Origin: Akkermansiaceae bacterium
GTDB lineage: Bacteria; Verrucomicrobiota; Verrucomicrobiia; Verrucomicrobiales; Akkermansiaceae
Length of the DNA stretch: 10,199 nucleotides
Assembly: GCA_029287105.1 (NCBI GenBank)
Contig: JARFRT010000463.1
Location: 1 to 10,199 of the forward strand
Direction of reading: 5' to 3'
Position numbers and translations under genes: made by a program. Each line of letters opens with the position of its first letter. The first letter of the stretch is position 1. The notes beneath the pieces are model-generated. The model searched no databases. It saw only the letters and a program-made list of their open reading frames with translations, and was not told the origin of the DNA. Below are positions 1 to 7,645 of the stretch, in pieces.

Positions 1-846
1 CAGGCGACCTTCAACGCCACCATGGACGTGGCCTCGTCGAAGGAACTGCTCACCAACCTGATCGCCGCCTCCCGCAAGCTCGGCAAAAACGCCGACAAGA
101 TCCCGGTCTGGGAAAAAATGCTCACGAAAATGCCGGAATACATGGTTGCCGAAAATGGCATCATCAAGGAGTGGCTCACGCCGAAACTGGGCAACAATGA
201 CGCCCACCGCCATTCCTCCCAGCTCTATCCGCTCTACGACGGCCTGCCGGATGAAATCGCCAACAGCCCGAAACTCCGCAGCGCGTTTATCAAGAGCGTC
301 GAAGACAAACTCGAACGCTACTGGAAAGACAACGAGCGCGGATTCATGTCCTTTGGCATCGTCCAGCTCGGACAGGTCGCCGCCAGCCTCGGCCATGGCG
401 AGATCGCCCACCACTGCCTCAAACACCTCGTTTACGGCTTCTGGCTCAATAACCTCGCGTCGATGCACAATCGCCGTACGCTGTTCAACATGGACATCAG
501 CGGTGGCCAGCCATCCGTGGTCATCAAGATGCTGGTCGCTGCCGATCCGGGCCAAATCAAACTCCTGCCCGCCCTGCCCAAAGCATGGCCAACAGGAACC
601 ATCGAGGGGGTGCTGTGCCGCGGCCAGATTGAGATCAAGAGCCTGAAGTGGTCTGCGGATGGGGTCGATGTCACCCTGCTATCGGGTAAGGCCCAGACCA
701 TCACCCTCGAACTACCCGGCACGATTTCCGAGCTCAAGGTGGTCAAGGGCGCCGCCAAGGCCGCCAAGGGTGGTGCTGCCAACCAACAAAAACTCACCCT
801 CCCGGCCAACGAGGCGGTGACCCTGAAAATTAGCTACACACGATAA
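1..846 (+). CDS. GH95-like alpha-L-fucosidase/alpha-L-galactosidase, C-terminal part (5' truncated by window)
   Basis: The reading frame is open from base 1, so the gene begins upstream; 281 residues are visible, perhaps the last third of a GH95 enzyme. Family features seen: an ATMDV-type segment at residues 6-10 followed by a helix (LLTNLIAASRKLG) like the GH95 'TMDxxxxRDLFTNCIEA' region; NDAHRHSSQLYPLY (bases 193-234) in place of the usual HRHLSHL motif; and KLLPALPKAWPTGTIEGVLCRG (from base 568, shown in part), the hallmark GH95 C-terminal stretch leading into a final beta-sandwich. GH95 enzymes remove terminal alpha-1,2-L-fucose or alpha-L-galactose from glycans, usually outside the cytoplasm; any signal peptide would lie outside the window. 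The usual DGNFGG segment is replaced by NMDISGG, so this is a divergent member and specificity cannot be fixed. Forty-nine bases separate it from the symporter. Family call fairly sure; substrate inferred from neighbours. Confidence 0.78.
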   Translation, partial: QATFNATMDVASSKELLTNLIAASRKLGKNADKIPVWEKMLTKMPEYMVAENGIIKEWLTPKLGNNDAHRHSSQLYPLYDGLPDEIANSPKLRSAFIKSVEDKLERYWKDNERGFMSFGIVQLGQVAASLGHGEIAHHCLKHLVYGFWLNNLASMHNRRTLFNMDISGGQPSVVIKMLVAADPGQIKLLPALPKAWPTGTIEGVLCRGQIEIKSLKWSADGVDVTLLSGKAQTITLELPGTISELKVVKGAAKAAKGGAANQQKLTLPANEAVTLKISYTR

Positions 847-895
847 TTTCACCGACTCATCCATAGCCCCCACATAACCCAATACATAAGAAATC

Positions 896-2554
896 ATGAA
901 CGTCTCCACCCTCGATATCGGCATCATCATCGGCTACCTGGTCGCCATCATCGCGCTCGGTATCATTGTCGGCTTTCGCAAGAACACCACCAGCAGTCAG
1001 CTGTTTTTGAGCGGCCGCTCAATGACCTGGCCTGTCATCGGCATCTCGCTGTTCTGCGCCAACATCTCCTCCATTCATCTGGTCGGACTTGCTGCCGGTG
1101 GCTTCGGCGACGGCATGCCGGTGGGTAACTTCGAATGGGGTGCCTCCTTCTGCCTCATCATCCTCGGTCTGGTCTTCGCTCCGTTCTACTTCCGCACCAA
1201 GCTCAGCACCCTGCCTGAATACGTGGAGAAGCGCTATAGCCCGACCACACGCACGATTCTGGGTATCATTTTCATTCTCTCCGCGCTGTTGGTGCACATC
1301 GGCATCAGCCTCTATGCCGGTGCCGTATTGATGGAGAAGTTTTTCGGGATTGGTGTCATCACCGCCATCGTCCTGATGGCCGGGCTGTCGGCAGTGTACA
1401 CCATTCTCGGCGGTTTGCGGGCGGTGATGATCACCAACCTGGTACAGGTGGTCATCCTGCTGGCCGGTGCGATCACCCTGACCTACCTCGCCTGGCAGGC
1501 GCTGGGTGAGCAGAAAGGCATCACCACCTACACAGAGCTCAAGCAGGCGGTATCCAGTCTTTCTGCCGCCAGAGGTGATAACATTTCACCCACTGTGCTG
1601 CAGGGGATCTGGAATGAGGACGGGGGACTCAACAAGTATTCCTGGCTGTGTGTGCTGGTCGGCTATCCGATCCTCGGTATCTGGTACTGGTGCACCGATC
1701 AGACCATCGTCCAGAATGTGCTGGCCGCCAAGACCGAGAAGGACGGTCGCGACGGGGCTATTTTTGGTGGTTTTCTCAAGATCCTGCCGGTTTTCTGCAT
1801 GGTGCTTCCCGGCATGATTGCCTACGTCCTCTACCATGACGAGATCGGCTCCGCGAAAAACGACACCCTGATGGTGCTGATGGAGAAGTTGCTGCAGCCC
1901 GGCTTCCTGGGCTTGTTCGCCGCCGGCCTGTTGGCCGCGCTGATGAGTACGGTGGCTGCGGCGCTCAACAGTATCGCGACGCTGGCTTCCACCGATGTCC
2001 TCAAGCGCTTGAGGCCCGACACCCCGGACAAGACGCTAGTCTGGTTCGGCCGTATTTCCGCCATCGTGGTGGTGCTGCTGGCCATGGCCTGGTCCACCCA
2101 GGGCGGTAAGTTCGCCAGCATCTTCGATGCCATCAACCAGATCCCGATGATGTTTGCACCGGCCATCACCACCATTTTCCTCGGCGGTGTGTTCTGGAAG
2201 CGCGGCACCAAGCAGGCGGCCATCGCCACCATGGTCTTCAACATCGTCGTAGGTGTGCTCTACATGACGGCTGTGTTGGTGGATGATCCCATCTTCACCG
2301 AAACCCAATGGGTGGCCGATTTTGTGGCCATTCCCTTCATGCTGGTGGGCGGAATCTTCTTCGCGCTGTGCCTGGCCACCTACATCATCACCAGCCTGGC
2401 CACGCCGCCTCCCGCGGAAGCCAACATCAAAGGCCTGGTCTGGGATACGCCTCTGGCCTTCCTCAAGGAAGGTAAAATCAAGGGTATCACCGATCCACGG
2501 ATCATGGCCCTGATTCTCCTGATTCTCATGGCCTTCCTCTACTACGTAATGTAA
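896..2554 (+). CDS. Sodium:solute symporter (SSS/SGLT family), probable L-fucose or L-galactose importer
   Basis: A 552-residue inner-membrane protein with about 13-14 hydrophobic segments spread over its whole length, normal for the solute:sodium symporter family. SGLT-type landmarks: a GRSMTWPVIG segment (40-49), NISSIHLVGLA (56-66), where H61 and the later FEW (79-81, E80) match sugar-contacting positions of SGLT proteins, TLPEYVEKRY (105-114), GGLRAVMITNLVQ (172-184), YWCTDQ (264-269) with K295 in the following helix, and ALMSTVAAALNS (348-359), whose S351/T352 occupy the Na2 sodium site. These residues point to a sugar substrate rather than proline, pantothenate or acetate. The alignment to SGLT positions is from memory. 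It sits between a glycosidase and sugar-oxidation genes, so the released monosaccharide is the likely cargo. The start ATG follows AAATC and has no Shine-Dalgarno sequence. Its stop codon overlaps the next gene's first ATG (TAATG). Confidence 0.9.
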   Translation: MNVSTLDIGIIIGYLVAIIALGIIVGFRKNTTSSQLFLSGRSMTWPVIGISLFCANISSIHLVGLAAGGFGDGMPVGNFEWGASFCLIILGLVFAPFYFRTKLSTLPEYVEKRYSPTTRTILGIIFILSALLVHIGISLYAGAVLMEKFFGIGVITAIVLMAGLSAVYTILGGLRAVMITNLVQVVILLAGAITLTYLAWQALGEQKGITTYTELKQAVSSLSAARGDNISPTVLQGIWNEDGGLNKYSWLCVLVGYPILGIWYWCTDQTIVQNVLAAKTEKDGRDGAIFGGFLKILPVFCMVLPGMIAYVLYHDEIGSAKNDTLMVLMEKLLQPGFLGLFAAGLLAALMSTVAAALNSIATLASTDVLKRLRPDTPDKTLVWFGRISAIVVVLLAMAWSTQGGKFASIFDAINQIPMMFAPAITTIFLGGVFWKRGTKQAAIATMVFNIVVGVLYMTAVLVDDPIFTETQWVADFVAIPFMLVGGIFFALCLATYIITSLATPPPAEANIKGLVWDTPLAFLKEGKIKGITDPRIMALILLILMAFLYYVM

Positions 2555-3618
2555 TGATATCGACATCTGACACCAAAACGATGCAAGCCTACGTGCTCCA
2601 CGGCGCGGAGGATATCCGCCTCGAACAAGCACCCTGTCCCGTCCCGGGCCCTGATGAAGTACTGGTCAAGGTGCGCGCCGCCGGCATCTGCGGCAGCGAC
2701 CTCCACTACCACGCCCACGGCCGTTGTGGCAATTTCATCCCGACCCGACCGTTCATCCTCGGTCACGAGTTCGCCGGTGAGATCGTCGCTTCCGGTGATG
2801 AAGCGAATGAGAAACTCGTCGGCACGCGGGTAGCGGTCGATCCGTCACGCCCGTGTGGTCGCTGTAAACTCTGCCGGCAAGGCCGATACAACCTTTGCCC
2901 GGACATGGTTTATTTTGGATCCGCCAGCGTGGTTCCACCGAGCGATGGCTGTTTTGCCGAGTATGTGGTGGCGCCCGCCAGAAACTGCGCGCCATTACCC
3001 GATGGTTTTGAATTTGCCTGGGGTGCATTGTTAGAGCCGCTCAGTGTGGCAGCCCACGCCGTGCAACGCAGCGGCGGAGTCTCCGCCAAGTCGGTGCTGA
3101 TCACCGGCGGCGGCACCATCGGCCAGATGATCCTGTTACTTGCGACCGCCTTTGGTGCGAGCAAGGTGGTGGTCTCCGATGTCAAACCTTTCGCCAGATC
3201 CTTTGCCGAGGAGCAGGGGGCGACCGCCACCCTGGACCCAACCAGCCCCGACTGCGCGGCGCAGGCCGCCGAGCTCGCCCCGGATGGTTTCGAGGTCGTG
3301 TTCGAGGCTGCCGGTGTCGGTGCCGCGCTCACCCAGGCATTTGGTCTCAGCGCCCGTGGTGCCACGCTGGTGCAGGTCGGCACCTTGCCTGACGGCACCG
3401 AGATTCCGGCGAATGCCCTGCTCACCCGCGAGTTGCAATACATCGGTTCGTGGCGCTTCGCCAACGTGTTTGAGCGGGTCATCGAGTTGGTGGTTTCCGG
3501 AAGAATCGATGTGCGTCCGCTGATCACGCGCAGTTTTCCCTTTGCACAGCTGCCCGAGGCAATCGTCGAGGCCACCGGTGCGGATGTGATCAAGGTGCAG
3601 ATTGAAAACGCATCGTAG
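2554..3618 (+). CDS. Zinc-dependent medium-chain dehydrogenase, L-idonate/L-galactonate 5-dehydrogenase type
   Basis: A 354-residue MDR-superfamily alcohol dehydrogenase. Catalytic zinc ligands are visible as C46 (CGSD), H71-E72 (GHE) and E161 (LLEPLSVA). The structural zinc site is complete at C101, C104, C107 and C115. The Rossmann motif GGGTIG (185-190) is followed by D209 at the end of the next strand, which favours NAD over NADP. The pattern HGAED near the N-terminus, GGICGSDLHY-like active site, DPSRPCGRC and FGSA resemble L-idonate 5-dehydrogenases; related enzymes oxidise L-galactonate at C5 to D-tagaturonate. In this operon it probably acts on the aldonate made by the lactonase, or on a downstream polyol. 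The ATG at 2554 overlaps the symporter stop, giving translational coupling; the ATG at 2581 (residue 10, MQAYVLHGAED) fits the family's usual N-terminus better and could be the true start. Exact substrate is not certain. Confidence 0.85.
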   Translation: MISTSDTKTMQAYVLHGAEDIRLEQAPCPVPGPDEVLVKVRAAGICGSDLHYHAHGRCGNFIPTRPFILGHEFAGEIVASGDEANEKLVGTRVAVDPSRPCGRCKLCRQGRYNLCPDMVYFGSASVVPPSDGCFAEYVVAPARNCAPLPDGFEFAWGALLEPLSVAAHAVQRSGGVSAKSVLITGGGTIGQMILLLATAFGASKVVVSDVKPFARSFAEEQGATATLDPTSPDCAAQAAELAPDGFEVVFEAAGVGAALTQAFGLSARGATLVQVGTLPDGTEIPANALLTRELQYIGSWRFANVFERVIELVVSGRIDVRPLITRSFPFAQLPEAIVEATGADVIKVQIENAS

Positions 3619-3638
3619 CCAGAGTCAGCTAATCTATC

Positions 3639-4607
3639 ATGGACTATCAAGTATTGGGAGGCACGGGACTGAATGTGTCCCGACTGAGTTTTGGCGCATC
3701 TGCCCTGGGCAGTGTTTTTCGCACCATTGACGAGGACGAGGGGATCAGGGCGGTGCATGCCGCGCTCGACGCCGGCATCAACTACATCGACGTCGCGCCT
3801 GCCTACGGCGGGACGGTGGCGGAGTCGGTGCTGGGCAAGGCGCTGCGGGACGTCCCGCGCGACCGCTATTTCCTGTCGACCAAGGCGGGGAAATACACCG
3901 CACCCGGCGGCTACGGTGCCGACGAACTCGATTACTCCGAGTCCCGCATCCGTGCAGGGTTGCAGGAAAGCATGGACCGGCTCGGGGTGGACTACTTCGA
4001 CATCGTCCACCTGCACGATTTTGAGTACCAGCATTTTTCACTCACCGAGAGTGCCTTTACCGAAGGGTTCCCGACCCTGGTCAAGCTCAAGCAGGAGGGT
4101 GTGATCGGCGCGGTCAGCGCGGGGATTTACCCGATGGATCTGTGGCACCGGGTGGTTGCCGAAGCGCCGGTCGACGCCATTCTGCTGCACAACCACTACT
4201 GCCTGAGCGACACCCGCGGCCTGGAGTTGGTGGCCGGCTGTGAGGCCCGAAACATCGGGGTGATCAACGCCTCGCCCTTTGCCAGCGGCTTGCTGACCGG
4301 CGGCCCGATTGCCGACTGGCATCCTGCCGGCGAAAATGAGCGGAAAGTTTTTGCGCAGGCCGCCGTATACTGTGAGCAACAGGGGACGTCACTGGCGAAG
4401 ATCGCGTTCCAATTCGCCTGCCACGACTCCCCGTTTCCGACCACCATGTTCAGCAGTTCCCGAACCCGTTCCGTTGCGCGTAACCTCGCGTGGTATGACG
4501 AACCGCTCGACTCGGAATTGCTTGCCGAGGTGCGCCGGATTCTCAAACCGGTCATCGACAAGCAGTGGGACTACGACGCCGGAATCGATCGGCTCAAGGA
4601 CAGCTGA
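3639..4607 (+). CDS. Aldo/keto reductase, L-galactose/L-fucose 1-dehydrogenase type
   Basis: A 322-residue cytoplasmic aldo/keto reductase with a complete catalytic tetrad: D51, Y56 (APAYGG), K82 (STKAGKY) and H126 (VHLHD). Several stretches closely follow L-galactose dehydrogenase, including the plant vitamin C enzyme as I remember it: FGASALGSVF (18-27), YGGTVAESVLGKAL (56-69) and ASPFASGLLTGGP (211-223) followed by DWHPA (226-230). This branch oxidises the C1 hydroxyl of L-galactose, L-fucose or related D-threo aldoses with NAD(P) to the 1,5-lactone, rather than acting as a reductase in vivo. The next gene encodes the matching lactonase, 48 bases away, which strongly supports the role. L-fucose and L-galactose differ only at C6, so sequence alone cannot choose between them. 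Start ATG is preceded by CTATC with no Shine-Dalgarno; the gap to the previous gene is 20 bases. Confidence 0.88.
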   Translation: MDYQVLGGTGLNVSRLSFGASALGSVFRTIDEDEGIRAVHAALDAGINYIDVAPAYGGTVAESVLGKALRDVPRDRYFLSTKAGKYTAPGGYGADELDYSESRIRAGLQESMDRLGVDYFDIVHLHDFEYQHFSLTESAFTEGFPTLVKLKQEGVIGAVSAGIYPMDLWHRVVAEAPVDAILLHNHYCLSDTRGLELVAGCEARNIGVINASPFASGLLTGGPIADWHPAGENERKVFAQAAVYCEQQGTSLAKIAFQFACHDSPFPTTMFSSSRTRSVARNLAWYDEPLDSELLAEVRRILKPVIDKQWDYDAGIDRLKDS

Positions 4608-4655
4608 GCAATCCCCCTTTTTTCCCAAAAAGCCGAAGCCAAGCCGACCCCCATC

Positions 4656-5495
4656 ATGAAGATAGACAGCCACCAGCACTTTTGGGCGATCAACGACACT
4701 GATTATGTATGGATGGGTGATGAGCATGCCTCCATCAAACGCGATTTCCTGCCGGCCGATCTGGCCCCCTTGATGGCAGCAAGCGGAATCGACGGATGCG
4801 TCGCCGTACAGGCCCGGCAGATGATCGAGGAAACCCGCTGGCTGCTCGGTCTGGCCGAGCAAAACGACTTTATCCGGGGTGTCGTCGGCTGGGTGCCGCT
4901 GATCGAAAATGCCGCCGCCCCGTGGCTCGAGGAATTTGCCACCCACCCGAAACTCACCGGCGTGCGCCACGTCGTCCACGACGAACCCGATGACGATTTT
5001 ATCCTGCGCGAGGATTTTAATGCCGGAATCAAACAGCTCGCTCAGCACGGGCTGGTCTACGATATTCTGATCTTTGCCAAACATCTTCGCCAGACGGCCC
5101 GCTTTGTCGACCGCCACCCGGGACAGGCGTTTGTGGTCGACCACATCGCCAAACCGAGTATTCGGAAGGGGCAATTTGATGACGCCTGGGCCGCGGGAAT
5201 CCGCGAGCTGGCCCAGCGTGACAACGTCAGTTGCAAGCTCTCCGGCATGATCACCGAGGTCCGTGACGCCGAGTGGGATACCGAGCTTCTCCGACCTTAC
5301 TTTGAAACAATCATCGACGCCTTCGGTGCGCAACGCGTCATGTTCGGCTCCGACTGGCCAGTCTGCCAACTGCGCGGAACCTATCAGGAGTGGGCCCGGA
5401 CCGTTTCCGCAATGGTGGCGCCCCTGAGCCCGGACGAGCAGTCCGCCATCTGGGGCGGGAATGCAGCACGGGTCTATGGCCTGGCCACCTCCTGA
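4656..5495 (+). CDS. COG3618 amidohydrolase, L-fuconolactonase/L-galactonolactonase type
   Basis: A 279-residue cytoplasmic TIM-barrel hydrolase of the amidohydrolase superfamily (amidohydrolase 2, COG3618). Signature elements: HQHFW at 6-10, the N-terminal metal/active-site histidines of the family; VRHVVHDEPDD (103-113); VVDHIAKP (160-167) with H163; SCKLSG (192-197); and the catalytic aspartate D233 in FGSDWPV (230-236). Characterised COG3618 members hydrolyse L-fucono-1,5-lactone, L-galactono-1,5-lactone, L-rhamnono-lactone or 2-pyrone-4,6-dicarboxylate; the adjacent L-galactose/L-fucose dehydrogenase-like gene makes the first two by far the most likely. Length is normal for the family and all expected motifs are present. 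The 48-base gap before it contains a C/T-rich run but no hairpin, so co-transcription is expected. The start follows CCCCATC, again with no Shine-Dalgarno sequence. Confidence 0.88.
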   Translation: MKIDSHQHFWAINDTDYVWMGDEHASIKRDFLPADLAPLMAASGIDGCVAVQARQMIEETRWLLGLAEQNDFIRGVVGWVPLIENAAAPWLEEFATHPKLTGVRHVVHDEPDDDFILREDFNAGIKQLAQHGLVYDILIFAKHLRQTARFVDRHPGQAFVVDHIAKPSIRKGQFDDAWAAGIRELAQRDNVSCKLSGMITEVRDAEWDTELLRPYFETIIDAFGAQRVMFGSDWPVCQLRGTYQEWARTVSAMVAPLSPDEQSAIWGGNAARVYGLATS

Positions 5496-5573
5496 GTCTG
5501 ACTGGAACTCTTGGGCGATTGTCGATAGCAACGTCAAGTGCCACACACAATCATTTCTAACAATAATAAATCT

Positions 5574-7640
5574 ATGAAACACACGATTACCCGAACCCGT
5601 TTTTGTATCCCACTCATGTTTGCCTCGGCCAGTCTGGCGGTTGCCGCGCCGGCCGGTTGGTGGACGTTTGAAAAGGAGTCGAAGGAAATAGCCCACGACC
5701 AGGCCGGTGGTGTCACCGACACGATCGAAGGTGAATTCAAACAATGTGCCGGCGTCGTCGGCTCCGCCCTCAAGCTCGACGGCTACACAACCTGCATTGT
5801 GCGCGCGGCGGCCAAGGCACCCGTCCTCAAGGGTGACTTCTCCGTCGACGCCTGGCTGGCCTTCGGCGCCTACCCGTGGAACTGGTGCCCGGTTCTGACC
5901 CAGGCAGACGGCCAGTCGGCGGGCTACAGCCTGGCCGCCGGACCACGCGGAGAGGTGCGGCTGCAGGTCGCGGTCGGTGGCAAAATGCAGGAAATCGTGT
6001 CCGACGACTGGGTGATCGGACTGCACCAGTGGGTGCACGTCGCCGGTGTCTATCAACAGGGCAAGGGGATGCGCCTCTATGTCAATGGGAAGCCGGCCAA
6101 ATCGGTCGGGTCGACCGGGAAACCCGATTTTGCCCCGAAGGCCGACCTGCGGATCGGGATGAACTACGAGGCGGGAAAACCCTCGCATATCCACCGCGAA
6201 CACGGCACCAGACCGGCGTGGTACAGCCTCGACGGGATCATCGATGAGGTCAGGCTGAGTGCCGCGGCGCTGACCGATGCCGAGGTCGCCGCGCAGGTGA
6301 AGGCAGCGGGCACCCCCGGTAAGCCAGACCTGCAGAAGCGGGTGCTGCCGACCGGACCGAAAGGGGCAACCGGCTTCGGCGCATTCTACACCCAACTCAA
6401 GTACTACGACGAATGGGACGCGCTGTGGCCCGTCGGCCCCGACACCGACGTGGTTGTCGGGTTCGACGATTCCGATGTGCGCGTGGTATTCTGGCGCGGC
6501 AGCCGCTACTCACCCGCCTGGGTCACCGGTAAGGGCCAGTGGATGGCCGACCAGAGCGTCGAGGCCTGGGGCAATGGCGCCGATGACAAGGAAGGATGTT
6601 TTGAACACATGCAGGACGCGCTCTGCCGGTACTCCCACGTGCGGATCATCGAGAGCACCCCGGCCCGGGTCGTGGTCCACTGGCGCTACGCTCCGGTCAG
6701 CTCGCGCGACCACCTCTGGCGCACCAACCCGAAAACCGGACGGGCCTGCTGGGTGGACGAATACTACACCATCTACCCGGACCGCACCGGGATCCGCAAG
6801 GTGATGTGGAAAACCGGCACGCTCGGCAGACCGCGCCAGTTCCAGGAGTCGCTGCCATTCACCAGCCCGGGACAGCTCCGCAGCGATGTGGTCCACCAGC
6901 AGTTCGTCAGCGTCGGCAACCTCGCGGGCGAAACGAAGCAGATGTCTTACATCGAGGGCAAACCCGACCGCAATGCGCCGAAGCCCGACAAACTCGTTTT
7001 CCAACAGTATAATTTCAAGTCTGCCGACAAGCCGTTTATTGTCTTTGAAACCGGCAACCGCATGAATGGGGTGCGCAATTTTCCCATGGGGCCGAAAGGG
7101 ATGGATATTCCGGGGTCTTGCAACCACTGGCCGGTCGGACAGGCGCGTTGCGACGGCCGCACCGTGCAGGCGCCCGACCGCCCGACGCACTTCGCCGGAT
7201 TCCCGATTTCCAGCCCCCCGGTGCACGAGGCCGACGGCCGGTCATGGTGGAATGGGATCTACGGGATGAAGGACCTGACGATGGAGCAGATCCGCCAGCT
7301 GGCACTCGGTTTTAACCGACCTGCCGTGTTGAAACTCGAGGGCGCCGGCTTCAGCGGCGGCGGGTTCGACCGCGGCCAGCGCGCCTACACGCTCACCCGC
7401 AATGCCGCAGGTGCGGCACTGAAATGCGCCATCCACGCCAGCACGCAGTCACCCGTCCGTAACCTCGCACTCACCATCAAGGGGTGGGGTGCAGACGCAG
7501 CCAGCCTCAGCATCAATGGAAAGAAGGTCGAGTCCGGGAGCACATTCAAATCCGGCCACGTCCGGCGCATGGGCAGCACGGACCTCGTGGTCTGGATCAA
7601 GCTCGACACGGATCAACCCGTCAGCCTGGAGTTGAAATAA
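5574..7640 (+). CDS. Secreted LamG-domain protein with unassigned C-terminal region, candidate polysaccharide-active enzyme
   Basis: From the ATG at 5574 the product is 688 residues and opens with a clean signal peptide (basic MKHTITRTR, hydrophobic core, AVAA/P near residue 25), so it is exported. An in-frame ATG at 5538 would add 12 polar residues ahead of that signal and is disfavoured. Residues about 28-240 form a LamG/concanavalin-like jelly roll: GWWTFE start, FSVDAWLAF (89-97), HQWVHVAGVY (151-160), MRLYVNGK (166-173), DGIIDEVRLS (220-229). Residues about 265-600 are an unassigned conserved-looking region rich in aromatic and charged motifs (QLKYYDEWDALWPVG, VVFWRGSRYSPAWVT, WMADQSVE, ARVVVHWRY, DEYYTIYPD, CNHWPVGQ), followed by a short beta-sandwich-like tail. 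The context suggests binding and cutting or modifying an L-fucose/L-galactose-bearing polysaccharide. It could be a lyase or hydrolase (PL40-like enzymes are one comparison to run), but I do not recognise a catalytic family with certainty. Confidence 0.8.
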   Translation: MKHTITRTRFCIPLMFASASLAVAAPAGWWTFEKESKEIAHDQAGGVTDTIEGEFKQCAGVVGSALKLDGYTTCIVRAAAKAPVLKGDFSVDAWLAFGAYPWNWCPVLTQADGQSAGYSLAAGPRGEVRLQVAVGGKMQEIVSDDWVIGLHQWVHVAGVYQQGKGMRLYVNGKPAKSVGSTGKPDFAPKADLRIGMNYEAGKPSHIHREHGTRPAWYSLDGIIDEVRLSAAALTDAEVAAQVKAAGTPGKPDLQKRVLPTGPKGATGFGAFYTQLKYYDEWDALWPVGPDTDVVVGFDDSDVRVVFWRGSRYSPAWVTGKGQWMADQSVEAWGNGADDKEGCFEHMQDALCRYSHVRIIESTPARVVVHWRYAPVSSRDHLWRTNPKTGRACWVDEYYTIYPDRTGIRKVMWKTGTLGRPRQFQESLPFTSPGQLRSDVVHQQFVSVGNLAGETKQMSYIEGKPDRNAPKPDKLVFQQYNFKSADKPFIVFETGNRMNGVRNFPMGPKGMDIPGSCNHWPVGQARCDGRTVQAPDRPTHFAGFPISSPPVHEADGRSWWNGIYGMKDLTMEQIRQLALGFNRPAVLKLEGAGFSGGGFDRGQRAYTLTRNAAGAALKCAIHASTQSPVRNLALTIKGWGADAASLSINGKKVESGSTFKSGHVRRMGSTDLVVWIKLDTDQPVSLELK

Positions 7641-7645
7641 TATCT

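Noticed and set aside
847..895. Possible promoter or operator between the GH95-like gene and the symporter gene.
   Set aside because: Only 49 bases with no convincing -35/-10 pair or inverted repeat; an ordinary operon spacer is simpler.
2910..4034. A 374-codon minus-strand open frame across the zinc dehydrogenase and aldo/keto reductase genes.
   Set aside because: It overlaps two well-supported enzymes, has no family resemblance and is biased in composition; it is an antisense shadow.
4612..4640. C/T-rich run followed by AAAAAGCC as a possible intrinsic terminator between the reductase and lactonase genes.
   Set aside because: No stable GC-rich stem precedes the T-run; the matching halves are only short C/T-A/G runs, and the genes are functionally linked.
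5538..5573. Upstream in-frame ATG as start of the LamG protein.
   Set aside because: It would place 12 polar residues ahead of a well-formed signal peptide that begins with MKHTITRTR at 5574.
5496..5573. Possible internal promoter before the LamG protein gene.
   Set aside because: The 78-base gap is AT-rich near its end, but I found no -35/-10 pair at acceptable spacing.
4389..6395. A 668-codon open frame on the minus strand crossing three + strand genes.
   Set aside because: The three + genes here (starts 3639, 4656, 5574) share the same frame and this antisense frame is in register with them, so stops appear only opposite TTA, CTA or TCA codons, which are rare in this GC-rich DNA. The translation has no recognisable domain, and the + strand genes are clear.
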